Shown here piece by piece: positions 31,992 to 41,009 of a DNA stretch of 64,000 bases. Origin of the DNA: Streptomyces werraensis (GTDB taxonomy: Bacteria > Actinomycetota > Actinomycetes > Streptomycetales > Streptomycetaceae); NCBI GenBank assembly GCA_014656175.1, contig BNBX01000010.1:62001-126000 (forward strand), read 5' to 3'. The position numbers and the translations under genes are program-made. Under the pieces are notes generated by a model. It searched no databases. It was not told the origin of the DNA and worked only from the letters and a program-made list of their open reading frames with translations. Position 1 is the stretch's first letter. Each line of letters opens with the position of its first letter.

Positions 31992-34589
31992 GTGGACGCC
32001 GAGCTGACCAACCGGAGCCGGGACGCACTGGCCGCCGCCGGCAACCGGGCCGTGACCGAGGGACACCCCGACCTCACCCCCGCGCACCTGCTGCTCTCCC
32101 TGCTCGCCGGGCAGGAGAACGAGAACATCACGGACCTGCTCGCCGCGGTCGACGCCGACCAGGCCGCCGTACGCGCCGGGGCCGAGCGTGTCCTCGCCGG
32201 GCTGCCGAGCGTCACCGGATCCACGGTGGCGCCGCCCCAGCCCAACCGTGAGCTGCTCGCCGTCGTCGCGGACGCGCAGTCCCGTGCCCAGGAGCTCGGT
32301 GACGAGTACCTGTCCACCGAGCACCTGCTGATCGGCATCGCCGCCAAGGGCGGAGCGGCCGGGGAGGTACTGTCCCGGCAGGGCGCCACCGCGGACAAGC
32401 TGCAGGAGGCCTTCCAGAAGGCGAGGGGGACGCGCCGGGTGACCACTCCCGACCCGGAGGGCCAGTACAAGGCCCTCGAGAAGTTCGGCACCGACCTGAC
32501 CGCCGCCGCCCGCGAGGGCAGGCTGGACCCCGTCATCGGACGGGACCAGGAGATCCGGCGGGTGGTGCAGGTGCTGAGCCGCCGTACCAAGAACAACCCC
32601 GTGCTGATCGGTGAGCCGGGCGTCGGCAAGACCGCCGTCGTCGAGGGCCTCGCCCAGCGGATCGTCAAGGGCGACGTGCCCGAGTCGCTGAAGAACAAGC
32701 GGCTGGTCGCGCTCGACCTCGGCGCGATGGTCGCGGGCGCCAAGTACCGCGGCGAGTTCGAGGAACGCCTGAAGACCGTGCTCGCGGAGATCAAGGAGTC
32801 CGACGGGCAGGTCGTCACGTTCATCGACGAGCTGCACACCGTCGTGGGCGCGGGCGCCGGCGGCGACTCCGCGATGGACGCCGGCAACATGCTGAAGCCG
32901 ATGCTGGCGCGGGGCGAGCTGCGCATGGTCGGCGCGACCACGCTGGACGAGTACCGCGAGCGGATCGAGAAGGACCCGGCGCTGGAGCGGCGCTTCCAGC
33001 AGGTGCTGGTCGCCGAGCCGTCCGTCGAGGACTCCATCGCGATCCTGCGCGGCCTCAAGGGCCGCTACGAGGCGCACCACAAGGTGCAGATCGCCGACAG
33101 CGCCCTGGTCGCCGCGGCCACCCTCTCCGACCGGTACATCACCTCCCGCTTCCTGCCGGACAAGGCCATCGACCTGGTCGACGAGGCCGCCTCCCGGCTG
33201 CGCATGGAGATCGACTCCTCGCCCGTCGAGATCGACGAGCTGCAGCGCGCCGTGGACCGGCTGCGGATGGAGGAGCTGGCGATCGGCAAGGAGACGGACC
33301 AGGCGTCCAAGGAGCGCCTGGAGAAGCTGCGCCGCGACCTCGCCGACAAGGAGGAGGAGCTGCGCGGTCTCACCGCCCGCTGGGAGAAGGAGAAGCAGTC
33401 CCTCAACCGGGTCGGTGAGCTGAAGGAGAAGCTGGACGAGCTGCGCGGCCAGGCCGAACGCGCCCAGCGCGACGGCGACTTCGACACCGCCTCCAAGCTG
33501 CTCTACGGCGAGATCCCGGCCGTCGAGCGCGACCTGGAGGCCGCCTCCGAGGCCGAGGAAGAGGTGGCGAAGGACACCATGGTCAAGGAGGAGGTCGGCG
33601 CGGACGACATCGCCGACGTCGTCGCCTCCTGGACCGGTATCCCGGCCGGCCGTCTGATGGAGGGCGAGACGCAGAAGCTGCTGCGCATGGAGGACGAGAT
33701 CGGCAAGCGGCTGATCGGGCAGTCCGAGGCCGTGCGCGCCGTCTCCGACGCGGTGCGGCGTTCGCGGGCGGGCGTCTCCGACCCCGACCGGCCCACCGGC
33801 TCCTTCCTGTTCCTCGGCCCGACCGGTGTCGGCAAGACGGAGCTGGCCAAGGCGCTCGCGGACTTCCTCTTCGACGACGAGCGGGCGATGGTCCGCATCG
33901 ACATGTCGGAGTACAGCGAGAAGCACAGCGTCGCCCGTCTGGTCGGCGCGCCCCCCGGCTACGTCGGCTACGAGGAGGGCGGCCAGCTCACCGAGGCGGT
34001 GCGGCGCCGGCCGTACAGCGTGGTGCTGCTCGACGAGGTGGAGAAGGCGCACCCGGAGGTCTTCGACATCCTGCTCCAGGTGCTGGACGACGGCCGCCTC
34101 ACCGACGGCCAGGGCCGCACGGTGGACTTCCGCAACACGATCCTGGTGCTGACGTCCAACCTGGGCAGCCAGTACCTGGTCGACCCGGTCAGCTCCGAGA
34201 CGGAGAAGCGGGAGCAGGTGCTCGAGGCGGTCCGGGCGTCGTTCAAGCCGGAGTTCCTCAACCGCCTGGACGACCTGGTCGTCTTCTCCGCGCTCACCAA
34301 GGCCGAGCTGGAGCGGATCGCGGGGCTCCAGATCGCGGCGCTCGGGCGGCGGCTCGCCGAGCGGCGGCTCACCCTGGACGTCACGCCCGAGGCGCTCCAG
34401 TGGCTGGCCGAGGAGGGCCTGGACCCGGCGTACGGCGCACGGCCGCTGCGCCGGCTGGTGCAGACCGCGATCGGCGACCGGCTCGCCAAGGAGATCCTGT
34501 CCGGAGAGATCAAGGACGGCGACACGGTCCGGGTGGACCGCTTCGGGGACGAGCTGATCGTCGGCCCCGCCACGGGCAAGACACTCTGA
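31992..34589 (+). CDS. clpB: Disaggregase ClpB
   Basis: The protein has 865 residues from a GTG with AAGGAGG upstream. An N-terminal Clp repeat domain (AHLLLSLLAGQENENI) is followed by the first AAA module (GEPGVGKT, VVTFIDELHTVVGAG), a long coiled-coil M domain (about residues 400-530) and the second AAA module (GPTGVGKT, VVLLDEVEKAH). There is no ClpP-binding IGF/L loop, consistent with ClpB rather than ClpA/C. It works with DnaK-DnaJ-GrpE, and both loci share HspR control. Confidence 0.98.
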   Translation: MDAELTNRSRDALAAAGNRAVTEGHPDLTPAHLLLSLLAGQENENITDLLAAVDADQAAVRAGAERVLAGLPSVTGSTVAPPQPNRELLAVVADAQSRAQELGDEYLSTEHLLIGIAAKGGAAGEVLSRQGATADKLQEAFQKARGTRRVTTPDPEGQYKALEKFGTDLTAAAREGRLDPVIGRDQEIRRVVQVLSRRTKNNPVLIGEPGVGKTAVVEGLAQRIVKGDVPESLKNKRLVALDLGAMVAGAKYRGEFEERLKTVLAEIKESDGQVVTFIDELHTVVGAGAGGDSAMDAGNMLKPMLARGELRMVGATTLDEYRERIEKDPALERRFQQVLVAEPSVEDSIAILRGLKGRYEAHHKVQIADSALVAAATLSDRYITSRFLPDKAIDLVDEAASRLRMEIDSSPVEIDELQRAVDRLRMEELAIGKETDQASKERLEKLRRDLADKEEELRGLTARWEKEKQSLNRVGELKEKLDELRGQAERAQRDGDFDTASKLLYGEIPAVERDLEAASEAEEEVAKDTMVKEEVGADDIADVVASWTGIPAGRLMEGETQKLLRMEDEIGKRLIGQSEAVRAVSDAVRRSRAGVSDPDRPTGSFLFLGPTGVGKTELAKALADFLFDDERAMVRIDMSEYSEKHSVARLVGAPPGYVGYEEGGQLTEAVRRRPYSVVLLDEVEKAHPEVFDILLQVLDDGRLTDGQGRTVDFRNTILVLTSNLGSQYLVDPVSSETEKREQVLEAVRASFKPEFLNRLDDLVVFSALTKAELERIAGLQIAALGRRLAERRLTLDVTPEALQWLAEEGLDPAYGARPLRRLVQTAIGDRLAKEILSGEIKDGDTVRVDRFGDELIVGPATGKTL

Positions 34590-34606
34590 GTCACGATTCC
34601 GGTTCC

Positions 34607-34652
34607 CGGGCCCGACGTGACGTGCGGATCTCCCGCGCGCACGTTGGGCCCG
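34607..34652 (+). terminator. Probable clpB terminator
   Basis: Arms at 34607-34619 and 34640-34652 (CGGGCCCGACGTG against CACGTTGGGCCCG) pair over 13 positions with one G-U. The loop is about 20 bases and can form a further small stem. It lies 18 bp after the clpB stop codon. Confidence 0.72.
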
Positions 34653-34779
34653 CGGCCTTTCCGGGTACCCCGGACCTGACCGGATCGAGTCAGCCCTCGG
34701 CTGACAGGCCCGTCGGGGCTTGCCACCCCCCTCCCCGCATGGGGGAGGATGGCGGGATCCGTACGAAGGGAAATTCACG

Positions 34780-35310
34780 GTGACCATCGACCCGTCCTCG
34801 ATTCCGAATTTCGGGGGCCAGCAGCCCGAGCCGCAGCCCCAAGGACCGGCGGGCCCCGTCGTCCCGGATCAGGACCTCGTGAAGCAGCTCCTCGACCAGA
34901 TGGAGCTGAAGTACGTCGTCGACGACGAGGGTGACCTCGCGGCGCCGTGGGAGCAGTTCCGCACGTACTTCATGTTCCGTGGGGAAGGCGACCAGCAGAT
35001 CTTCTCCGTCCGGACGTTCTACGACCGGCCGCACCAGATCGACGAGAAGCCCGCGCTGCTCGAGTCCGTCGACGACTGGAACCGCCGCACGCTGTGGCCC
35101 AAGGTGTACACGCACACGCATGACGACGGCACGGTCCGTCTCATCGGTGAGGCGCAGATGCTGATCGGCATGGGCGTCAGCCTGGAGCACTTCGTCTCCT
35201 CGACGGTCAGCTGGGTGCGGGCCGCCATCGAGTTCGACAAGTGGCTCGTCGAGCAGCTCGGCCTGGAGCAGGAGATCAACGACGCGGACAAGCCCGACGA
35301 CGACGCGTAA
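34780..35310 (+). CDS. YbjN-domain protein
   Basis: The protein has 176 residues from the GTG at 34780. A Pro/Gln-rich N-terminus precedes the YbjN/T3SS-chaperone-like fold (DLVKQLLDQMELKYVVDDEG, WEQFRTYFMFRGEGDQQIFS, NDWNRR-like DDWNRRTLWPKVY). It ends in an acidic tail. Members are often annotated as sensory-transduction regulators, but their function is unsettled. It has its own transcript between two hairpins. Confidence 0.82.
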   Translation: MTIDPSSIPNFGGQQPEPQPQGPAGPVVPDQDLVKQLLDQMELKYVVDDEGDLAAPWEQFRTYFMFRGEGDQQIFSVRTFYDRPHQIDEKPALLESVDDWNRRTLWPKVYTHTHDDGTVRLIGEAQMLIGMGVSLEHFVSSTVSWVRAAIEFDKWLVEQLGLEQEINDADKPDDDA

Positions 35311-35364
35311 GCGCCCTCGCGCGCGAGCGGCGGCGCCGGCCAGGCGCGCGCCGTAGGGGAGCCC

Positions 35365-35411
35365 AGCCCGGCCCGGAGGCCGGCCCAGGTGGCCGGTCGC
35401 GGTGCCGGGCT
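35365..35411 (+). terminator. Probable terminator after the YbjN gene
   Basis: Arms AGCCCGGC (35365-35372) and GCCGGGCT (35404-35411) enclose an inner GGCC-rich hairpin, followed by CTCTCGTG. It separates the YbjN gene from the convergent membrane-protein gene. Confidence 0.58.
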
Positions 35412-35463
35412 CTCTCGTGCCCGTTTCCGGTGACTGCCCAGGCCCCCGCAGCCCGCCGTGGGG

Positions 35464-36126
35464 TCAGCCGCGCGTCGGCGTGCTCCTGATCGTGCGGGCG
35501 AGGCGTCCGATCAGCACGGCGTTGACCAGGCCGGCCAGGACCACGCCGGCGGTGAAGACCAGCGTGCCCAGCCAGGGGAGCGAGTACTCGGCGGGCGCCG
35601 ACACCGCCACGGCGAGGAAGCTGAGCGGCGCCGCCGCGATGAGGGGCCAGACACCCGCGAACCCGGGGTCGGGCGACAGCAGCACGGCGTACAGGAAGGT
35701 GCCCAGGGCCGCCGCGACCACGGCGACGTAGACCCGCGCGGGCCAGTTGTCCACGGCGGCCGCGAGCAGCGCCCGTCGCGGGCGCGGCGAGGGCGCCCCG
35801 TCCGGTGCCCGGTCCGGTCTGCGGGCGAGCGCGCCGAACGCGGCGGCGTTCACCAGGGCGCACAGCAGCAGCCACCCGCCGTACAGCACGGCCGCCGCCA
35901 CCTCGGCCGCCCCGCCGCCCGCCGCACCGGCCCCGACGGGCAGGAACACGGGCAGGAAGGAGAGCGGCGCGGTGAGCAGCGACGGCGCCATGGCGTACGG
36001 GCTGTCGGGGGCGAGGAACAGCACCACGACGCCGAGGGCGACAAGGCCCAGGTAGGCGCGGGCGGGCAGGCTGTCCGTGGCGAGTGCGAGGAGGCGCCGC
36101 GGGCTGAAGCGGGGAGAGGTCGGCAT
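35464..36126 (-). CDS. SCO4225-family membrane protein
   Basis: The protein has 220 residues from the ATG at 36126. It is an internal duplication: LLALATDSLPARAYLGLVAL (residues 12-31) is echoed by LLAAAVDNWPARVYVAVVAA in the second half. Each half has about three membrane helices and a loop rich in Pro and Gly. The pattern matches the SCO4225 family of actinobacterial membrane proteins, whose function is unknown. Confidence 0.7.
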   Translation of the reverse strand: MPTSPRFSPRRLLALATDSLPARAYLGLVALGVVVLFLAPDSPYAMAPSLLTAPLSFLPVFLPVGAGAAGGGAAEVAAAVLYGGWLLLCALVNAAAFGALARRPDRAPDGAPSPRPRRALLAAAVDNWPARVYVAVVAAALGTFLYAVLLSPDPGFAGVWPLIAAAPLSFLAVAVSAPAEYSLPWLGTLVFTAGVVLAGLVNAVLIGRLARTIRSTPTRG

Positions 36127-36229
36127 CGAAGGCCCTTCCTGAACCGGTACGGGTCGGTGATCACCACGGTGACGGGCGGGGCCGTGCCCCGGCATGAGTA
36201 CCGGTACTCACTCACCGGCGCGACGGCAC

Positions 36230-36700
36230 TCACCCTTGTCTCCGTCGGGGCCGGGCCGTCCCCTCCAGCGCGCACTCCGCCCACACCGTCTTGCCCACGG
36301 GCTCCCGGGGCTCCCAGCCCCAGCGCTCGGCCAGGACGTCCACCAGCAGCAGGCCCCGGCCCGACTCGCCCTCGGGCGGGACCAGGGGGGTGGCCAGGGG
36401 AGGCCGCTTGTCCGCGGCGGCGTCCGCGACCTCCGCGCGGACCAGGCCCGCCGTCTCGTCGAGCACGAGCCGCACTCCGAAGTCCCGGCCCGGCACACGC
36501 CCGTGCCGCACGGCGTTCGCCGCCAGCTCCCCGACGACCAGGGAGAGCGTGCACGACACGTCCGACGCCGGCGGGTGACCCCACTCCTCCAGACACCGCA
36601 CGGCGAACCGCCGGGCGAGCCGCGCGCCGTGCGGGGAGGAGGGGAACTGTGCGGTGGCCGTCGGCAGTTCCCGGTCCTGGGCGATGGTTCGTGTGAGCAC
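36230..36700 (-). CDS. Anti-sigma-factor-like ATP-binding protein (HATPase, AbaA-like)
   Basis: The protein has 156 residues from a GTG. It shows the GHKL ATPase boxes: LVVGELAANAVRHGRVPGRD (N box) and GESGRGLLLVDVLAERWGWE (G box). Such short stand-alone ATPases are common in Streptomyces beside XRE-DUF5753 and DUF397 genes, as in the whiJ and abaA clusters. It is divergent from the XRE gene, with 146 bp between them. A kinase-like anti-sigma role is the family default; the partner is unknown. Confidence 0.83.
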   Translation of the reverse strand: MLTRTIAQDRELPTATAQFPSSPHGARLARRFAVRCLEEWGHPPASDVSCTLSLVVGELAANAVRHGRVPGRDFGVRLVLDETAGLVRAEVADAAADKRPPLATPLVPPEGESGRGLLLVDVLAERWGWEPREPVGKTVWAECALEGTARPRRRQG

Positions 36701-36846
36701 GGCGTGTTCCGTCCTTCTCCGTCGAGCCGGTGATTTCGCTTTGTGTACGACTTGTCACTTTCCGTGGTCAGGATCCGTCATTCCGGCCTACGCTCAACAG
36801 GGGGAGCGGGCTTACCTTTCAGGCCATAAGGAACGGAAGTGACGCT

Positions 36847-37791
36847 TTGGCCAACGGAATTGACCCCAGTGCGTCGATGGCCGCGCTGTTCGGCGCGCGG
36901 GTGCGGAGACTGCGGACGGCGGCCGGACTCACGCAGGCCGAACTCGGCGCGCTGACCCACGTGGTGAGCACCCGGATCACCCAGATCGAGCGGGCGTCGG
37001 GGGCGAAGCCGACGCTGGAGCTGGCCCGGGCGCTGGATGCGGCGCTCGGCGCGGACGACCTGCTGGTCGAGCTGTGGCCGTACGTGTACCGGGAGGCGTT
37101 TCCGGACTGGTCGCGGAAGTTCATGGAGTACTCGGAGCGGGCGGTGGCCGTTCGCCAGTACGCGGCCCATGTGGTGCCGGGTCTGTTGCAGACGGAGGAC
37201 TACGCGCGGGCTGTGCTCGCCCTGGACGCTCTGCTCGCCGGTGAGGAGCAGTTGGAAGAGCGCGTCGCAGCCCGCATGGGACGGCAGGACCGGCTGAGGT
37301 CAGATGACCGGCCGGACCTGTGCGTGATCCTGGACGAGTCGGTGCTCCGGCGCCCGATCGGCGGCCCTGCGGTGATGCGGAAGCAGTTGGCGCGCCTGCT
37401 CGACGTCGCCGAGGAGCGCCATGTCACTGTGCAGGTACTGCCGTTCGACCAAGGCGGGCACGAGGCCATGGGCGGCTCGCTGACCGTGCTGACGCTTCCG
37501 GACGGCTCGGACGTGGCCTACACGGAAGGCGCGGACTACGGCCAACTCATCGAGGAACCGTCGAACATCGCGCGCTACAAACTGATTTACGATCGGCTGA
37601 GGGCGACTGCCCTGCCCCCGATCATGTCGCTCGACATGGTCCGGTCCGCGATGGAGGACAACTACCGTGGCGCGAATGTCCCGTCCCGATCTGACCGGCG
37701 CCGCCTGGCGCAAGAGCAGCTACAGCAATCAAGCAGGGGGCGACTGCGTGGAGGTGGCCGACGGCCTCCCCGGCCTCGTCCCCGTCCGTGA
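36847..37791 (+). CDS. XRE-family regulator with DUF5753 (WhiJ-like)
   Basis: The protein has 314 residues from the TTG at 36847, which has GGAAG seven bases upstream; an ATG at 36877 is the alternative. The helix-turn-helix is RRLRTAAGLTQAELGALTHV with STRITQIERASGAKP. The DUF5753 domain follows (VPGLLQTEDYARAVL, LDVAEERHVTVQVLPF). The last 40 or so residues (ending RPPRPRPRP) are read from DNA that also encodes the DUF397 protein in another frame. The 125-bp overlap is much longer than usual for such pairs, so the normal stop codon may have been lost. It is probably regulated by the DUF397 partner. Confidence 0.85.
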   Translation: MANGIDPSASMAALFGARVRRLRTAAGLTQAELGALTHVVSTRITQIERASGAKPTLELARALDAALGADDLLVELWPYVYREAFPDWSRKFMEYSERAVAVRQYAAHVVPGLLQTEDYARAVLALDALLAGEEQLEERVAARMGRQDRLRSDDRPDLCVILDESVLRRPIGGPAVMRKQLARLLDVAEERHVTVQVLPFDQGGHEAMGGSLTVLTLPDGSDVAYTEGADYGQLIEEPSNIARYKLIYDRLRATALPPIMSLDMVRSAMEDNYRGANVPSRSDRRRLAQEQLQQSSRGRLRGGGRRPPRPRPRP

Positions 37792-37879
37792 CAGCAAGGC
37801 CCCGCAGGGGCCGACCCTCTGCTTCCCGGCCGCCTCCTGGGCCGCCTTCATGAGCGACCTGAAGTCCCGCCGTCCCTGA
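37667..37879 (+). CDS. DUF397 protein, WhiJ-partner type
   Basis: The protein has 70 residues. GGAGG at 37653-37657 favours the GTG at 37667 over the ATG at 37676. The DUF397 signature is clear: LTGAAWRKSSYSNQAGGDCV, then PVRDSKAPQGPTLCFPAASW. These small proteins act with XRE-DUF5753 regulators in Streptomyces development. It lies almost half inside the preceding gene. Confidence 0.88.
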   Translation: MARMSRPDLTGAAWRKSSYSNQAGGDCVEVADGLPGLVPVRDSKAPQGPTLCFPAASWAAFMSDLKSRRP

Positions 37880-37883
37880 GCGG

Positions 37884-37927
37884 AGCGGCCCACCGCTTCC
37901 TCGTCCGCGAGGGTCCGGTGGGCCGCT
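37884..37927 (+). terminator. Terminator after the DUF397 gene
   Basis: Perfect 12-bp arms AGCGGCCCACCG (37884-37895) and CGGTGGGCCGCT (37916-37927) enclose an inner CTCG...CGAG hairpin. It starts four bases after the stop codon. Confidence 0.8.
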
Positions 37928-38133
37928 GACCTCCCCAAAGAACCGGGTGAAAGAACTACCCGCCCGCCCACCCTCCCCGCCGGACGGCGCGCTTCACTCG
38001 TGCGGGTGACCGGCTTGCGGGTGCGGGACACGGACCGTTACGTTCGCCGCGACAACCGCAAAAAGTGACGGCCCCCGGCCGGGACTGGCATCCCGAACGA
38101 GGGCCTGACCGATCAGGAAGTAGCGCCTTCCCG

Positions 38134-38967
38134 ATGGCTGACCCGCAGTCTAACGCGCGCCTGCGCGCCGACGCCGGTGCTCCGCGCTCCGGTGTGATCC
38201 ACGTCCGCACCCGTCTCACGGCCGACTTCACCGTGGTCGCCAACGCCCTCGCGCAGCGGCCCGGCAGCGCGGTCACCGTCGGCGTCGCGGTGTACATCCT
38301 GTCCCTCCCCAACGGCACCCCCGTGACCATCGCCGCCCTGTGCGCGCACTTCACCGAGGGCGAGATCCTGATCTCGCGGGCGCTGAGGGAGCTGGAGGCG
38401 GCCGGATACCTGGAGCGCCGCCGCGAGCGCACGCCGTCGGGGCAGATCCGTACGCGGACCTACTTCTACGACGTCCCCGGCGGGACCCCGGAGCCGGACC
38501 CGGAAGGCCCGCCGGAACCCCCTGTGCCGCCCGCAGCGGACGAGCCCGCCGCCGTGGCCGCGCGGGAGGAGCCGTCGGTGGCGCTCGCCGACGCGGACCC
38601 GGAGGCCGTCGCCGTCCTGGCGTCCCTCCGGCACGCCGATGCACGCCTGGTGCTGTCCGAACGGGAGGCCGTGCGGCTGGCGCCCGCCGTCACCGCGTGG
38701 CTGGCGGCAGGTGTGGCACCCGCCCAGATCACCAGAACGCTGACGACAGGGCTCCCCGACCGCTTCCTGACCCGCCCGGCGGGCCTCCTCGCTTTCCGCC
38801 TCCGCGAGACCCCGCTCCCCGCCCCGCCGCCCCCGGCACCGGCCGCCTGCCCGGCCGTACCGCCCCTCCAGACCTGCGACGGCTGCGACCGCGCCTTCCG
38901 CGCACCCGGCCCCGGCCACTGCCGCGACTGCCGCTCGGCCCGGACGGGGCTGCCGGCCGCCGCCTGA
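38134..38967 (+). CDS. Winged-helix DNA-binding protein with C-terminal zinc ribbon
   Basis: The protein has 277 residues from the ATG at 38134. A winged helix spans residues 20-105 (VTIAALCAHFTEGEILISRA, LRELEAAGYLERRRERTPSG). A Pro-rich linker follows, then a helical segment (residues 150-230) and a zinc ribbon CDGC...CRDC at the end. The layout matches the replication-initiator-like helix-turn-helix proteins common in Streptomyces, many of unknown function. In the 254-bp gap before it I see only the preceding terminator. Confidence 0.72.
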   Translation: MADPQSNARLRADAGAPRSGVIHVRTRLTADFTVVANALAQRPGSAVTVGVAVYILSLPNGTPVTIAALCAHFTEGEILISRALRELEAAGYLERRRERTPSGQIRTRTYFYDVPGGTPEPDPEGPPEPPVPPAADEPAAVAAREEPSVALADADPEAVAVLASLRHADARLVLSEREAVRLAPAVTAWLAAGVAPAQITRTLTTGLPDRFLTRPAGLLAFRLRETPLPAPPPPAPAACPAVPPLQTCDGCDRAFRAPGPGHCRDCRSARTGLPAAA

Positions 38968-38984
38968 CCTCCCGGTCCGGCGGT

Positions 38985-40169
38985 TCAGCGAGTGCCCGCG
39001 TTCTTGAGGCGCGCCGCGGCCTCCTCCAGCACGTGACGCCGCTTGCAGAAGGCGAAGCGGACGAAGGGCGCGCCCATGTCCCGGTGGTCGTAGAAGACGG
39101 CCGTGGGGATGGCGACGACGCCCGCGCGTTCCGGGAGGGCACGGCAGAAGGCGACGCCGTCGGACTCTCCGAGGGGGCGGATGTCGGCGGTGATGAAGTA
39201 GGTGCCGGACGGGCGGTAGACGGTCAGCCCGGCCTCCTCGAGACCCGCCGCGAGGACGTCCCGCTTGGCGAGCATGTCCGCGCGGAAGCCGGTGAAGTAC
39301 GACTCGGGCAGGGCGAGCGCCTCGGCGACCGCGTACTGGAAGGGGCCCGCGGAGACGTAGGTGAGGTACTGCTTGGCCGAGCGGACGGCCGTGACCAGTT
39401 CCGGTGAGGCGGTGATCCAGCCGACCTTCCAGCCGGTGAAGGAGAAGGTCTTGCCCGCGCTGGAGATGGTGACCGTGCGGTCCCGCATACCGGGGAAGGA
39501 CGCCAGGGGGATGTGCTCGGCGCCGTCGAACACGAGGTGCTCGTAGACCTCGTCCGTGACGACGAGAAGGTCCCGCTCGACGGCCAGCTCGGCGATCGAC
39601 GCCAGCTCCTCACGGGTGAGGACCGTGCCGGTCGGGTTGTGCGGGGTGTTGACCAGCAGCAGCCGGGTGCGGTCGGTGACGGCGTCGCGCAGCTCGTCGA
39701 GGTCGAGGCGGAAGCGGCCCTCGCCGGGGCGGAGCGTGACGGGGACGCGGGTGCCGCCGGCCATGGCGATGCAGGCCGCGTAGGAGTCGTAGTACGGCTC
39801 CAGCGCGATCACCTCGTCGCCCGGCTCGACCAGCGCCAGCAGGGAGGCGGCGATCGCCTCGGTGGCGCCGGCGGTGACCAGCACCTCGGTGTCGGGGTCG
39901 ACGGACAGGCCGTACCGGCGCTGCTGGTGCGCGGCGACCGCGGTGCGCAGCTCGGGGATGCCGGGGCCCGGCGGGTACTGGTTGCCGCGCCCGTCCCGCA
40001 GCGCCCGCACGGCGGCCTCCCTGACCTCCTCGGGGCCGTCGGTGTCGGGGAATCCCTGCCCGAGATTGATGGCCCCGGTGCGCAGGGCCAGCGCCGACAT
40101 CTCGGCGAAGACCGTCGTCCCGAACTCCGCGAGCCGACGGTTGAGAAGAGGACGATCACTGGAGGTCAT
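38985..40169 (-). CDS. Class I/II PLP-dependent aminotransferase
   Basis: The protein has 394 residues from the ATG at 40169; a longer open frame exists, but the MTSSDRPLLNRRLAEFG start fits the family. Motifs: GAINLGQGFPDTDGP, NQYPPGPGIPELR, NTPHNPTGTVL, VVTDEVYEHLVF and the PLP lysine in SSAGKTFSFTGWK. It resembles the YbdL/kynurenine or methionine aminotransferase branch. Its stop codon is 17 bp from that of the winged-helix gene on the other strand. A link to the kynurenine genes 10 kb away is possible but not shown. Confidence 0.9.
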   Translation of the reverse strand: MTSSDRPLLNRRLAEFGTTVFAEMSALALRTGAINLGQGFPDTDGPEEVREAAVRALRDGRGNQYPPGPGIPELRTAVAAHQQRRYGLSVDPDTEVLVTAGATEAIAASLLALVEPGDEVIALEPYYDSYAACIAMAGGTRVPVTLRPGEGRFRLDLDELRDAVTDRTRLLLVNTPHNPTGTVLTREELASIAELAVERDLLVVTDEVYEHLVFDGAEHIPLASFPGMRDRTVTISSAGKTFSFTGWKVGWITASPELVTAVRSAKQYLTYVSAGPFQYAVAEALALPESYFTGFRADMLAKRDVLAAGLEEAGLTVYRPSGTYFITADIRPLGESDGVAFCRALPERAGVVAIPTAVFYDHRDMGAPFVRFAFCKRRHVLEEAAARLKNAGTR

Positions 40170-40362
40170 GCGGGCCATCCTCCGCCGGATCGGGGACGTC
40201 CTCAACTCGCCCGCACCGACGCGAGCGTGTGAAACCTCTGGAGTTGCTCAACTCTGCTTTGGCAGGGAAACGGGGAGGGCATGTCCCGGTCACACCGTGA
40301 GCCGGGCACCCACGGGGGATGCCATGGGGGATCACGGGGGGACACGGAAGGAGGGTGACGCC

Positions 40363-40620
40363 ATGATCGTAGGCATCATCCTGGTCGGCGGGTTCGTCCT
40401 GCTCGTGACGTTCGCGGTGCGGGCGTCCCGGGGCTCCGGAGCGGGGTCGAGGCGCCGAAGCGGCTCCTCCGGCGGGCACACCGGCGGGGACTCCGGCGGC
40501 GGCTGGTGGGCCGGGGACAGCGGAAACAGCGGGAGTTGCGGATCGTCCTCCGGCGGAGGCTCGTCCTGCGGAGGCGGGTCGTCCTGCGGAGGGGGCGGAT
40601 GCGGCGGTGGAGGCAGCTGA
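40363..40620 (+). CDS. Small Cys/Gly-rich membrane protein
   Basis: The protein has 85 residues. MIVGIILVGGFVLLVTFAVRA is a membrane segment. The rest is Gly/Ser with a cluster of five Cys in the last 30 residues (GSCGSSSGGGSSCGGGSSCG and a GGCGGGGS end). GGAGGG precedes the ATG. I do not recognise a function. The composition could bind metal or form disulfides outside the membrane. Confidence 0.7.
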   Translation: MIVGIILVGGFVLLVTFAVRASRGSGAGSRRRSGSSGGHTGGDSGGGWWAGDSGNSGSCGSSSGGGSSCGGGSSCGGGGCGGGGS

Positions 40621-41009
40621 CACGGGGCAGCGCGGCTCCACTTCGGGAGAACGCATCCGCGGCAGCGGGGTCCGCACCTGGGGCGGGCCCCGCTGTGGTG
40701 TCTCCGGAGGTGGTGAACCATCCGGTTCCGGTTGGTGCCTTGTGCGCCGGGGCGCGCCGTAACCGGGGGCGTACGCCGTAGTTGAACACGTGAGCTGTGG
40801 AGCCCCCGAGGGGATGGAAAGCCCACGAAGTTGGGTAAAAACGCTGTGGTGGCGGCACAGTTCATGATTCCCTATAAATCAACCAGCGCAGCCGTCGGAT
40901 CTCCCCGCGGACCCTTTTCCGGCCGGGCGACCGGGCTGACGGGCCGAGTCCCCGGTCCCCGGGGTGCGCGGACCCGAGTTCCTCTCCTGTGTGCTTGCGG
41001 AGCCGATCC
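40621..41009. other. 389-bp intergenic region with an AT-richer core
   Basis: No coding frame is convincing here. The stretch 40840-40890 is clearly AT-richer and includes a TATAAA hexamer (40873-40878) that could serve the DUF2617 gene. The GC-rich part 40700-40790 can form several short stems, but I recognise no known riboswitch or RNA family. Confidence 0.4.

Noticed and set aside
40229..40246. GAGTTG-CT-CAACTC dyad near the aminotransferase start, resembling a HAIR
   Set aside because: The arms and the two-base centre do not match CTTGAG-N9-CTCAAG; it may be a minor dyad only.
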